A stretch of 64,000 nt of DNA from contig NW_025791658.1 of the NCBI RefSeq assembly GCF_921293095.1, positions 3,348,001-3,412,000 on the forward strand, given 5' to 3'. The position numbers were made by a program, and so were the translations under genes. Position 1 is the stretch's first letter; each line of letters starts with the position of its first letter. This document shows positions 12,501 through 23,310 of the stretch, one piece after another. The DNA comes from Ischnura elegans. Lineage: Eukaryota; Arthropoda; Insecta; Odonata; Coenagrionidae. The notes under the pieces were generated by a model, which had not been told where the DNA came from, did not search any database, and saw only the letters and a program-made list of their open reading frames with translations.

Positions 12501-12929
12501 AGTTTAAAGGAAGCGCTTACTCAAGGGACCTGATGCTGCGCGAAATATTTACATGCGCATATCTCTCGAACCCGGGCCTATGTGGTAGAAAGCCGTGACA
12601 CTTTTTCTACCTTACCTATATAGTTTAAGAAAATAACATCCGCATCCAGATCCTGGACATCACTTTGGCGACCTCTCCTTGTTAGCATGACTGCTGTACT
12701 GAGCCCCAAGAGACTCTTCTTTCTCGTGGTACGGAGCATTTTTGGAGGACTTTCGTTAAGAAGGGTCTCGCGGAACCTTTTTCGACCCCTCCACGCTGGG
12801 ACTCCCCATTATCATTAGTATGGAAGTCAATGGTTTGACTTTCGTTCATTCGACTTTTGTACAAGTTTTCGGGAACGCATTGTGTGCAAAAGCCAGGGAC
12901 CGCCAAGTAAAAAATATATATGTACAAAT

Positions 12930-13400
12930 ATATATCGGAAAACACGGATAATCCAAACTTTGGCTGTTATTTTTTTAAATATTCATAATTAAGGTAAATC
13001 AAACAATTTACTATTATTTATGCACTTTTCTGTTATTTTAGATTGCTTTCCGGGTTCACTAAAAGCTTTCCTTGCAAGACCACGATCTTTTTAGCGATGA
13101 TAACATGAGTGTACCCGTATTCCTACTGCTCCACACAAGACCTGGAAATACGAGGCTTGGAAAAAGGAACACTGGAGCTTCCGTGAATGCAGCTAGCACA
13201 GGATCGCATCCGTTTTACGAAGGGGATTCTAAAGGAAATAATAAGCCCCATGTATCCTAACATTGAAATGCAGTCATTCCGGTGATTTTGCAACCGATTT
13301 TGTTTATGAAGATAGTGGAAAACATTGAACGAGAGCGAAAATTATGCGTGGATAATCCGTGACATGAATATGCCGTAGCCGGATAATCGCGAGTCTGCTG
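12930..13400. repeat. Pogo/Tigger-like repeat copy
   Basis: Bounded by ACGGATAATCCAAAC on the left and CCGGATAATCGCGAGTCTG on the right, which resemble pogo-type ends. It is homologous to 6340-6920 without the middle insertion. A second copy of the right end (CCGAATAATCGCGAGTCTG) lies at 13776-13798. Confidence 0.5.
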
Positions 13401-14220
13401 TATATGGTGAAAAGACACACTCGCACTGTAATCACAAAGCTCGCTCTATTACCATTGACAAATCTGCTTTGTCCGCATCATCTGTCTGCGTTCATGTGCA
13501 AGCACAAACCTGTTTCTGTGGCCTGTACGTACGTGCGTAGGTGATCCGTGGGGCGGAGGAGCCACATGGATGGCTACTCCGCTTGCGGATGGTACGCACT
13601 CATGTGTAAGATTTCTTTAGAGTCAATGGAACCTTATACGCACAAGTAGTGCGTCCACATTCATGTGAAACAGGCCTTAGGCCCTTATTAGACAAGATAG
13701 CCAGGCGACGTCACCAGCTATGTACTGTCGCTGGCTACCAAACCTAGTAGCCATTCGCAACACGGATATGCCGCAGCCGAATAATCGCGAGTCTGCTGTA
13801 ATATATTATTACATTTGCTGCCACGAGATTAGATCATTTGGCCATTTAAAAAAACAGCCTTTCGGTGAAGACCTTAGATGCCAATCGGATAAATTGGGGA
13901 GAGGTACATATTGGGGGAACACTTGAGAAATGTATGGCAGGAGTCCCTTTTGTATAGGTGCAAAAGTGTATAACCTTTTGCTTCAGAGAAAATCTGAAAC
14001 TTTTTCCATTGGATAAAAGTTACCGCAACGTTCACGAGTTTTTCAAGGAGCTTATTACAAAATGAAATTATTGTATTTTTTGTTGCACGTATGTGTTATA
14101 TTTGACTTGTGTTACATTTTAAAATGCAAAATCCTGGGATCAATAGATCATATCATAACACTCAAATAGATGTGATAAGTTCATAACATTAGTCGACTTG
14201 AAAAAGGTTCTTCACAATAT
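13400..14220. other. No gene seen
   Basis: Mixed sequence with a second pogo-type end near 13790 and no credible coding region. Confidence 0.45.
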
Positions 14221-14226
14221 AATGGA

Positions 14227-14395
14227 AAGTAAACTTCTGTTATCCCACATAAATTTATTAATGGATGACATAGTTCACCACGTGGCATGCCATCATCTCC
14301 TGTATTCCATTCAAATGTACCAGATGATAGCGTGCCACTTTGAAACCAATGTCGTCCATTAATAAATTTATACGGATAAAAAAATTTTACTTTAC
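14227..14395. repeat. Short palindromic MITE
   Basis: AGTAAACTT, ATAAATTTATTAATGGATGA and TGGCATGCCATCATCT on the left are mirrored by AGATGATAGCGTGCCA, TCCATTAATAAATTTAT and TTTTACTT on the right. About 75-bp arms form a near-complete hairpin. Confidence 0.7.
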
Positions 14396-14661
14396 ATTAT
14401 GCTAAGTCGATTCCACGAAGTCATGCCTGATTCATCAAATTGGTTCTTCGAAATATTCCATGAACCATTTTAGGAAAAATGCTGCAAGGAAGAAACGTTC
14501 CTCCTCCTTCCCCTGGTTTTTTCCATGTCTCCTCAGTTTTCCATTTTTCAACCCTTTAATTGGCAGCCCATTTCAGGTGGGACGTGTGAAGACTGCCAAG
14601 GCTATGCTCCGGAATTTGTAACATTTCAGATTTTACAATTTTTCACCTATTTAATTTTGTA

Positions 14662-15355
14662 CAGGGTGTCCCATTTATCTTGAGCACCCGAAATAACTTT
14701 TTGTCCAGATGCAAATTCAAAAATGTGTCACGCAAGTGTTCATTAGCCGTCAAGGGGACATTGATCAGCATGACTGCCTTCCTTGTAGCTTTGTTATTTA
14801 CAAAGATATGAACAGCGGTATGTCTTTTTTTAATGGCAGTCTATATATTTTATTCGGCAGTTCATTTCCTTTCCGAAAGACTTATTCAAAACCATAGCAC
14901 AGCGGACCATTAACACAAACACAACGTTATGAAAACATAAGAAACTCGTCCACTTACTGTGGACGAGTTTCTTATGACTGGTGCACATTTTACTATGTTT
15001 TCATTTGTTCACTGTCAACGTCAGCAAGTGGAGTAGTTCCAATACCCTCGTACCTGCTCTAAGCGCTAGAGAGTCCGTCATTTCTCCTAACACCGTGTTT
15101 ATGTTAATGGTCCACTGTGCTACATTTTTGAATAAGTCTTTCGGAGAGGAAATGAATTGCCAAATAATAAATATAGGGTGCCTCTTAAAAAAGACGTACC
15201 GCTGTTCATATCTTTGTAAATAACAAAGCTACAAGGAAGGCAACCATGCTGATTAATGTCCCCCTGACGGCTAACGAACATTTGCTTGACACATTTTTGA
15301 ATTTGGACCTGGACAAAAAGTTATTTCGGGTGGTAAAGATAAATGGGACACACTG
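14662..15355. mobile_element. Tc1/mariner-type foldback element, CAGGGTGTCCC ends
   Basis: Inserted in repeat D between TA dinucleotides (14660-14661 and 15356-15357). Terminal inverted repeats of about 240 bp start CAGGGTGTCCCATTTATCTT. The core has its own inverted ends (CAGCGGACCATTAACAC and GTTAATGGTCCACTGTG) around a hairpin ACTCGTCCACTTACTGTGGA. A half copy lies at 60503-60964. Confidence 0.8.
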
Positions 15356-15547
15356 TATAATACATCTAGATTTTTTTCCCAATACTTAAGATATATTTAT
15401 ATCTTTCTTATAACTATACATAGATAATGAGGGTTTACCTAAATTACAGCCATTGAAAAGGCCACGATCACGAAAATACGGTCAAATAAGTCGTGCCGAT
15501 AGATCGGCCCCTGGCAGCTTCCTCTCAACCAGCAAGGGCCGATATAT

Positions 15548-16080
15548 ATTAATTATTATTGCATAAGTTACAATTTGGCAACTGGCCAGGTGGTAACATG
15601 TATATACAAAAAAGAAAAAACACAACATCCCCACAAAGTCACATATCAACGAGACAGTTGTACAAATTTTAAAATTTAATTAAAATTTCTAAAAAATTAA
15701 ATACTTTTTCAGCTTTTTCTTAAATATTTTTACATTACTAGGAAAGGGCTCATATAACTCTGCAGGCAATCTGTTCCAATCTTCAATTGTTTTATTCAGG
15801 TATGAAATTTTTTTAACACTGGTCCTCTGCACTAAGCATTTGATTTTGACCTTATGATCGTTCCTACCAATGAAATTAGGTTTTCCCACTTCATTGCTTA
15901 ATTCCCTCCATGCTTTATCCCCTTAGTATATTTTATACATACCGCAGAGTCGGTTTCTTTTTCTCCTACTTTCCAAAGATTCCCACCTCAGTATTTTTAA
16001 CATGCCTGATACGCTCTCTATCCTCCGATGCCTACCCAAAACGTATCGAGCCGCTTTTCTTTGAACTCTCTCCAATTGGC
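15548..16080 (-). pseudogene. Non-LTR retrotransposon (jockey/CR1-like) C-terminal tail
   Basis: The minus strand encodes LERVQRKAARYVLG and LKILRWESLESRRKRNRL, then downstream SYLNKTIEDWNRLPAELYEP and a lysine-rich end (15689-15889). This is the conserved tail after the reverse transcriptase of insect jockey/CR1-type LINEs. A stop separates the two parts. An AT-rich 3' UTR with ATTATTATT follows down to about 15548. It is 5'-truncated, dead on arrival, and inserted in repeat D. Confidence 0.85.
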
Positions 16081-16119
16081 CCTGTGGCAGTATAAGGGGT
16101 AAACTGTCTCTCGTTTGTC

Positions 16120-17036
16120 ACCCTTCCTAAAAATTATCAAATCCTCCAAACCTCTCCCACAAAATGTATAAATGTGATTTCTAGCGATTTGATCGATGGA
16201 TTTTTCTTCCTCATCGGAAAATCCACTGAAATCGCTGGCACATTAACTGCGTAAGCTTGGTTTCGCTAATAGTAGTAGGATCCGCCCGCCTTTGTGACGG
16301 TGCGGGATTCCTCGTCCCTTCCCTTCCTTCCCTATCTCGCCCCAGGAGGCGTCGTCGGGCTCCTATCGCGGCGGCGCCTCCTTCCCGTCCTCCCCCCTTC
16401 TGGGTGCAGAGGAGAAAAGCTCACGCTTACAGTCCCTGCCCCAGGAGTGTAACCATGCGAGCCCGCCCTGGAGTCTCGTCTCCACTGTATAAATGTGATG
16501 CTCTCATGTACTGTGATGTCTAGTACCAAAACTTTGCATGACCATGCAATTCGTTGTAATTGTAGCATCATCACCCCAAACATCTTCCGCAACATCTTGC
16601 CACACACGCCACTGAATACATGAGAAAGCAAGTTAGCAACGTTATCTCCAGCTGGAAATGGGAACAGTTTGTGTTAGTCTAAAGCGAACAGCATGCACAT
16701 TCCAAGAGAGGGTTAGAGTGGGTTAGTAGGGATGACTGGTTAGTCGGCTGCCTCGTCTCGTCCATACCGAATTTTCTCTTCAGCCAGTCCTCAGGAACAG
16801 GACAGTAAGATCCCGTCGGATCGACATCTCCGACCCTCGGCAGCTTGCTAGGCCGGCCAAATTTGGACCTCCACCGAACCCTCGCTAACTGCCCTGGACG
16901 ACAAACGAAAGGAAGGGGGTCAAATCAAAAAGCATCGTTCAAACACAGGAGAGAAGAAACAAAAAAATTGGCAAGGCACAAAGTAACTAGTGTAAACCAT
17001 TATTGGGTGTACTGCAGCGTGGAGTAAACTTTTGAC
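16120..17036. other. No gene recognised; GC-rich spots
   Basis: Contains a GC-rich block at 16280-16480 and another at 16790-16920. Neither has a convincing ORF. A weak acceptor-like TCTCTTCAG at about 16776-16784 precedes an open stretch of about 30 codons that I cannot assign. Confidence 0.35.
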
Positions 17037-17048
17037 CTTCACCGTTTC

Positions 17049-17618
17049 AGAAATAAAGAAATAAAAACTTTGTAAGGTTCACTGTTATTTAATTATGGGC
17101 ACAACCTGGGTTTTGTAACTTGGTTACATCATCAAGTGACTGATCCTGCATGCATCTTATATTTATACACAAAGTACACAAATATGACGGTGAGGACATC
17201 TATCGGAAAGGAAAAGGACTGGTTGAGATGGCGAGAGCTAAAGACTCCTCACCCACTTTAACCCCACCCTCCCCTCACTGGTCAGATACCTATCCTCAAA
17301 GGAAAAACCCTCGTCCCAAATCAAGGCTGCCCCTTTCCCCCTTACCCCCCTCCCTATTCCATTCCGTGTTTAACCCTCACCCCTGCCATCACAACCAGTC
17401 CTTTTCCTTTCCGATAGATGTCCTCACCGTCATATTTGCGTACTTTGTGTATAAATATAAGATGCATGCAGGATCAGTCACCTGACGATGTAACCAAGTT
17501 ACGAAACCCGGGTCGTGCCCACAATTAAACAACAGTGAACCTTACAAAGTTTTTATTTCTTTATTTCCAATATGGAGAGGTTTCACAAAGTAAAGCCTGA
17601 AGTTATTAGTTAGTTATA
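17049..17618. mobile_element. Hammerhead-ribozyme foldback element 1 (12-bp TSD)
   Basis: CTTCACCGTTTC flanks the element exactly on both sides (17037-17048 and 17619-17630). The arms are inverted copies, running from AAATAAAGAAATAAAAACTT inward and mirrored at the right, with a polypyrimidine-rich centre. The right arm holds an intact hammerhead, and the left arm holds a mutated antisense copy (core TTGATGA, CAAAAC for GAAAC). A tail ATGGAGAGGTTTCACAAAGT follows the right arm and is shared with the 23.3-kb element. The duplicated target shows insertion as a unit. Structure suggests a non-autonomous relative of Penelope-like elements or retrozymes. Confidence 0.85.
17482..17514 (+). ncRNA. 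Hammerhead ribozyme, complete core
   Basis: CTGACGA (17482-17488) fits CUGANGA. Stem II is GTAAC/GTTAC with loop CAA (17490-17502). GAAA at 17503-17506 is followed by CCCGGGTC, giving the self-complementary stem III ACCCGGGU and cleavage base C at 17514. Stem I begins CAC before the core and GTG after it. It is type I (open at stem I). All invariant core bases are present. The very short stem III suggests dimer activity, as reported for Penelope-like hammerheads. Confidence 0.85.
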
Positions 17619-17639
17619 CTTCACCGTTTCGTTCATCCT

Positions 17640-18095
17640 GGTGGGAACGTCATGAGATGTGACGGTTTTTATCTGGGAGGACTGATAGAAGGTTGTAAAT
17701 ATCTAGAGGGGGCACCACTGGTTTCAAGTGTGGCAGAAATGGGAGTGCTTCGTTAGGATAGCCAAACATTGGCAATCCCATAAGGGTCAAAAGCTTACTA
17801 TTCGGTGAAAATTCTGGTCATAACTCATTAAAACATTCAAATAAATTATGGAATGCACAACGTAAACCTTTTTTCTTACTTCATTGGTAACATTCACAAG
17901 GCAATATTCTTTCCATCAATATTGTCTACAAAAATCTTCATTGAATGCCACGCTAAAACTTGTTTTGTAGCTAAAATTCCCGATTAAAATAGGATAGTAT
18001 TTATTTTTATACCTCTTATACCAATGTAAGATTTCACCAACCCTATCAAAATGACAGATTTCTTTGAGTATGCTACAATAACATTTTCCCAGCTT
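17640..18095. other. No gene seen
   Basis: AT-rich sequence, with no coding or repeat assignment. Confidence 0.45.
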
Positions 18096-18315
18096 TTTTA
18101 ACACTAGAAGGATGGCAGGGGTCATTTGACCCATTTTCAGAATTCAAATTTATTTTTCTCTTATTAAAATATTTTTTTAAATTTTGAAACTTTTTCACTA
18201 TATTCATTTTGGTCTATATTTTGATAAATTCAACTACATATAATGTTTTGTTTTAAATTTTTATGACATGTTATACCTAGAAGGACGGCTGGGGGTCATT
18301 TGACCCACAACTTGT
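18096..18315. repeat. Paired piggyBac-end-like repeats
   Basis: CTAGAAGGATGGCAGGGGTC and CTAGAAGGACGGCTGGGGGT, each followed by CATTTGACCCA, occur about 170 bp apart in the same orientation. The first follows TTAA. They resemble termini of piggyBac-like elements, but no inverted partner was found. Confidence 0.4.
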
Positions 18316-19140
18316 TTCGGCGCTATTTTCAACTTTTTTTCTTGCCGTGTGCTCTTTTGCGCTATATAATCAGCAAGAGGTTATTGTGGTAATTGATTTG
18401 CTTCATTTTGAACCAGCAAGTACCCGGTTCAATGCCAGTTTCGTCCCAAGGGCTCCTACCAGAATTCTAAAACCTACGCATAGTGACTTGTTGTGCTCAA
18501 TCTTTCGATATTTTACGGGCAGCAAAGGGAAATAAAACGTTCTCAATCCTTGATTTGCGTGCAATTTTTTTGTGAAATGAATATACAGCCTAAATGAATA
18601 TCCATGTTGTGGCAAAGATAAAGATTAGCCATGAAATCAAGCGTTTGGGAAATAAATAGTAACTAAAGTGACCGTATCATACAATATTTCAGGAATAAAT
18701 GTAACTTGTAACAATTATTTTCCATCCATCCAGCAAGCAGAAAATTAAAAAAAAAATGGAAAACTTTTCTTGCAGGGACGATCTGAAAAAAAACAGACGT
18801 GAGGCACGATTATCCATGACCCCTAAAATATTCATGTAATCCATTCAACGCGAGTGTTTAAAAATAACTAAGGCAATACTCTTACGTAGCATCAGGCAAA
18901 CTAGAACAATAATATACTTTTACTCAGGAACATATTCTCAGACGGCACTATTTCCGAAACTAATAAAAGAATACCAGAGACCATCCTATTTCATAATAAA
19001 AACAAATACAAACTTAACCCCTAGCAACAAATTTGGAAACAATTCACCAAACAAAAGAGTTGGTAATTTATGTATAAAAACAATTATGTATGCTTTGCCT
19101 TCAATGCACAACCAAAATTGTATAGCAATACATTTTCTGT
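18316..19140. other. No gene seen
   Basis: AT-rich sequence with stops in all frames. Confidence 0.5.
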
Positions 19141-19149
19141 ATTGATGAT

Positions 19150-19255
19150 TACTAGTGAACAGTTTGGTGCTGGAACAAAACTAAACCTCGTATTTTCATT
19201 TCCCTCCGGATCAAAACGAAAGTTTCGCTTCGTTTCACTAGTTATCCCTGCTTAT
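19150..19255. repeat. Fragment of GAAAC-rich MITE family J
   Basis: Matches the right end of the family at 38871-41557: ACAAAACTAAACCTCG, TTTCCCTCCGGATCAAAACG, then TTTCACTAGTTATCCCTG. Confidence 0.6.
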
Positions 19256-19365
19256 AGACCCTGCCCTCTAGAGAGTAATCCTGCAAGCCCATCCAGGGTC
19301 CTTTTCCACCTGGTCTCGTAGTGTATTCTGATGACGTTCCCAGCAGAAGGAATGAAATGTTGAGC

Positions 19366-20004
19366 AATAGGGTATTTTCCTTCATCAAAGAAAACGAAAG
19401 GCACGATTCGGTACCCACCATTAGTGTATTCATACCATACAAATTATTTGGTTTTAGAATTCTCAGTTTAGACGAATGGCAATGGTCAATTTTAACCGTA
19501 ATTGAAAAAGGCCAGATTGGCACCCATGTGATGCCACTCCACGTGAAGTCACAGGGACCTAGATTCTATACAAGTAGATAGGATTTTTACATGGTATGAG
19601 GTTACCAATGCATGCATGAGGCACAGAGCTCAGGGAAACATCTCTTAATAATCATCTATTAAAATTACCCAAGGTCGGAAAGTTTCCTTCGTTTGATAGG
19701 GTGTTAATAATCTTTATTTAAGGCAAGCGCTACCTGCTAGCAGGGTAATCTGCTACCTGCTAGCAGCCTGCATCGTATGGTCGCTCATAGCGTCGCACCA
19801 AGGTGGCCTCAATCGGTGTCAGCCGGAACTAGAATGACGTCACACGGGCTTTCCCCAGGATTCATACTTAGCCGCTGCGTTTTCGCGCGCTTGAAATTTT
19901 TCACTTTTCTTTCAATCGAGAAAAATTGATATCGTCGATTGAAAATTTAAAAGCGTGAAATGTGTACTCCAGGAGGCAATAAAGAAAGAGGAAACCACCC
20001 TATT
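19366..20004 (+). mobile_element. Family A MITE, copy 1
   Basis: A ~640-bp element starting AATAGGGTATTTTCC and ending GGAAACCACCCTATT. The interior has TGATGCCACTCCACGTGA, GCATGCATGAGGCACAG, CTACCTGCTAGCAG, CGCGCGCTTGAAA and TACTCCAGGAG. It is homologous along its length to copies at 30688, 32670, 42157, 59334 (reverse) and 63632. Confidence 0.85.
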
Positions 20005-20009
20005 AAAGT

Positions 20010-21110
20010 ATTCCACTCAGCAGTACACCCAAAAATGGTTTATGCTAGCGCATCTAATCGCAGCAAAAACATAAAAAACAATAAGGCACAGAAAAGTTCC
20101 TTGGGGGACTTGGTGGAACCAAGCAGTCACCTTGATAGAAACACTTTGTATTCCCATTATTACAGCCAAATTCATAGTTCCTCTCCTTTCTAGGCTCCAC
20201 GTAAACACCCTATTTTCAATTTCCCTGACTTAATATCAATGTCAACACACTTGTACATGGGGAGTAGGTAGAATAATGCAGCAGGCTACGTCATGAAATA
20301 AAATTTATTTGTCCAAGTCTTCTTCACTTCCATAAAATTAATTAGAAGACGATTTCCTGAGTTGTACGTCTATAAATAGAACACTTCAGTCCACCAACAT
20401 TTCCTGTTATTTGACTATATTCATGGTAGAACACATTGTGCTCATAGTTGAATCCCAAGTAGTTATTTTATTTGTTCGGCTATTGTTTTCCTTTTTTGTT
20501 GACCTGATGAGTTATGTATCTTGGGATCTAGTCAGCATTACAGTCATGCGGTATAACATCGTAATGTTGTTCTTGTACCTATAAAATAGCATTTCCAAGG
20601 TGTACTTCTCTTTCTCAAGGCTATAACTCATCATCATGAAAGTTGAAGAAGATTCAAATACTCAGTATGAGCTATTTTATAAAAATGGAATTATATATGA
20701 TACCACGAAAATTAGCACCAACCAATGAAAAGAGACCAAAACTGTGGACCATACACAAATATAGGCCACGGTCATGTCACCATCATAATTTCATGGTGAC
20801 GAGGAATGTGTCAGACCTCAAATCGTTGAAGCAAACAGACACACTCACTCAGCTGGAAAATGAGAAAATCTTTCTCAACATTTCAGTCAGCACCAGATCT
20901 TTCTTCATGAGCTGAACAATTTTGTTCTCTTTTAACCCGTTCGCAGCCGCAAGCGCACTGGTACATGGCATGCAAGCTGGCCACAAACACCACAAGCATA
21001 CCGCAACGCAGAATATGCAATAGTGATATCTATTAGTTGATCCTCCTGCTACCTTACGAGTTTTTTGGCAAGTTTTCGACCAGAAGGTGTACCTGATGGC
21101 AGCTGCCATC
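20010..21110. other. No gene seen
   Basis: Short ORFs only, with no recognisable similarity. Confidence 0.45.
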
Positions 21111-21114
21111 TCAA

Positions 21115-22014
21115 GGGCGTACCCAGGATCATAACTAGGGGGAGCAAGCCATGATCTAGGGAGGGATCAAGGGGGATTGATCCCCCCCCGAAATGAAAAA
21201 AAATTTAGATATTACCTACTTTATGCTCGCTTGATGCTCACACGACGATCCCGGTCAAGGCGAATGATTTTTTCTCTGTGGATCTTACGCACGATTGTGC
21301 ATTGCGGGTGACTCCCGTAAAAGTTATCACCGCGGCTAGTCCCGGTATACTTTAAACTGATCTTATATAGCGGCGAAGTGACATCTAGCAGTGAGTGGTG
21401 ATAGTATGTAGTATCACTACTCACTACTAAATGTCACTAGATAGCACGTACTATGCAAGCAACGAAACTTCGTCGTCATGTTCGAATTGAATTAAGGAAT
21501 AGTCGATAGGCTTAGAGATTCCAAATATTCACAAACTTCTAAAGATCTTCGCAACACTGCCTATTTCCACATGCACTCCTGAGAGGACTTTCTCTCCTCT
21601 AAAACGCCTTAAAACTTATTTAAGAAACTCTACAGGCCAAGAAAGACTAATCGGTTTCGCTTTGATGTCAATCCACCGCAGAATTGACATCGACACCGAG
21701 GAGTTAATTAATTTGTTCGCCACAAAGAAAGCTAGAAGGCTAAAGTTAATTTTATAATCATATATTTGCATTTTCCTTTAAGGGTTTATAATAAATGTGT
21801 ATATTTAACTGTATACGCAATTCTATTTATCTTATAAAAATAATTTTATGTTTTCCTACTATTCCATGAACTCCCCCTCTCCCCCCCCCCCAAAATATTT
21901 TCTGGCTGGGGGGGGGGGGGGCAAGCCATGGTCTAGGGGGGGCAAGCCTTGATCTAGAGGGGAGGGCAAGCCAAGTTGTGACATCTTAGCACCTGCACCT
22001 CCCTGGGTACGCCC
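21115..22014 (+). mobile_element. hAT-like element, internally deleted
   Basis: Ends GGGCGTACCCAGG and CCTGGGTACGCCC are perfect 13-bp inverted repeats. Subterminal AAGCCATGATCTAGGG motifs recur at both ends. It holds a transposase remnant. No clear 8-bp duplication was seen at its borders. Confidence 0.8.
21536..21757 (+). pseudogene. hAT transposase C-terminal dimerisation domain remnant
   Basis: An open stretch of 73 codons to TAA reads LLKIFATLPISTCTPERTFS, then LKRLKTYLRNSTGQERL, ALMSIHRRIDID and EELINLFA. This is the characteristic end of hAT transposases (…LPxSTxxxERxFSxLxxIKxxLR… then HR and FA). The DDE and zinc-finger parts are missing, so it cannot transpose by itself. Confidence 0.9.
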
Positions 22015-22500
22015 ATGAGCCATCTTTTGGCTATTTAGAATATTTTTTCCATTTAGAAAGATTTATATTTTAAACCAAATGTAAGAGCAGCTAACTCTTT
22101 TAACAACATATCAAAATTTGGTCAAAATCATTCAACAAATACTCTATTTAAATAAAAGATGGTACAGCACTTTTCCACAATATAAGGCCTGAATCAGTTG
22201 AACTTGAATACTCTTATTAAATGCCTCATTTAAACCAACACTACAAATAAGTTCAATTTCTTTAAAAGTCAGCGGTGTTTGGGGTCGACTTAAATCCCCG
22301 CAGATGGATACGAATGGGTTGAGTTGCTTTTAAGAAGCAGTTGGAAATTTATTGAGAGGAATCCCAACAGTTAAAGCGACTATGAATTCAGCTGTGATTC
22401 CTAAACAATCTAGGCTTCAATGCTACGGTACATGATACCATGCAACAGTGGCATAGCGCAGGGCCTGTACTGGGCCGGCGGGACACCAGGACTTATCCAG
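22015..22500. other. No gene seen
   Basis: AT-rich, no ORF of note. Confidence 0.45.
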
Positions 22501-22511
22501 GTGCGCCCTCC

Positions 22512-22824
22512 AAGTGGCACAGCAAGGGGGGGGTTTTGGGGGATAAAACCTCCCCTCCCCCAAAGCTCAGAAATTTTTTTTAAAGTTTACTCCGTTTTAC
22601 TTAATTGGATTAGTATTGCTTATAGAATAGTGTTAGAATTAACGAAATATCCCTCCGAAAGCCGTAAAACTCACCATTTTGAACCATTTATCTTAAAAAC
22701 ATTTCTGGAAGAGGGCACCTACACCTCCCGCTTACCCTGTAGGGTATACAATACCCCACACCACTAAGTATTAGTTGCGCCTAAACCCCTTAGACACTAG
22801 CCTTAATTCTTAGCTGCGCCCCTG
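22512..22824. mobile_element. hAT-like MITE, family C, copy 2
   Basis: Starts AAGTGGCACAGCAAGG and ends AGCTGCGCCCCTG, matching 9571-9871. CGCCCTCC on the left and CGCCTTCC on the right form an 8-bp target duplication with one change. Confidence 0.82.
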
Positions 22825-23044
22825 CGCCTTCCAGCCTGGAAATCTTTGGTACCCTCCTATTCCCAAACTGACAAATTTAACAGCCACGTAACACTTTTCA
22901 TGGTCAAAAAATGAAGTTTTCTAAGAAATAAAATGAAAAGTGTTACAGTTAGTTAAAAACCCTCTACTTAGTACCCCGTTTTTTTCAAACATTTTCCCCC
23001 TCATTACAAACCCCTCCCCTTCGAAGTAATATTTGTGTATTCTA

Positions 23045-23290
23045 TGTACCTCATGAAATATGTTGTATTATGCATGTAACATCACATTAGCTTTCACTCA
23101 GTAGGTTTTCGCAGGTTTTTCACGCCCCCCTTCTTGTGGGGGCATTTTCCTGCAGTGGGTTTTTTCGCTGAAGGATATTACACCATTATCCTCATGTTTC
23201 TTCCCGCACACAGATATCTTTTTTTACACAAACTTTTCACATATAGTTGTTTATATTTTTTACATTTCACAAACAGTGTATATTGTATAT
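23045..23290. repeat. Dispersed repeat Y beside hammerhead element
   Basis: TGAAATATGTTGTATT, ACATTAGCTTTCACTC, TTTTCGCAGGTTTTTCACG and TTTCCTGC-GTGGGTTT match 35772-35962. It directly precedes the hammerhead element at 23311 and directly follows the one near 35.6 kb. Confidence 0.6.
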
Positions 23291-23310
23291 TCTTTGTCTT
23301 TTAAACGTTT

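Larger units (their letters stand above)
11156..12682. repeat. Large foldback element with ~445-bp arms and tRNA-like blocks
   Basis: The left arm (about 11156-11604) and right arm (about 12236-12682) are near-perfect inverted copies. They start ACAAGGAGAGGTCGCC and end CCTCTCCTTGT, with about 630 bp between. Each arm holds two GGTTCGAGA box-B-like sites, one within a tRNA-like block. Repeat arms this similar suggest a recent event. No ORF links it to a known transposase. Confidence 0.85.
14558..16120. repeat. Dispersed repeat D, interrupted twice
   Basis: Pieces at 14558-14660, 15358-15546 and about 16080-16120 match consecutive parts of the uninterrupted copy at 27235-27600 (GGCAGCCCATTTCA, GAAGACTGCCAAGGCT, ATTACAGCC, AAAAGGCCAC, CTCAACCAGC, GCAGTA). 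The gaps hold a TA-flanked foldback element and a LINE tail, so D is the oldest of the three. Confidence 0.75.

Noticed and set aside
16770..16930. Possible exon after TCTCTTCAG
   Set aside because: The short open stretch has no similarity I can name and no convincing donor.
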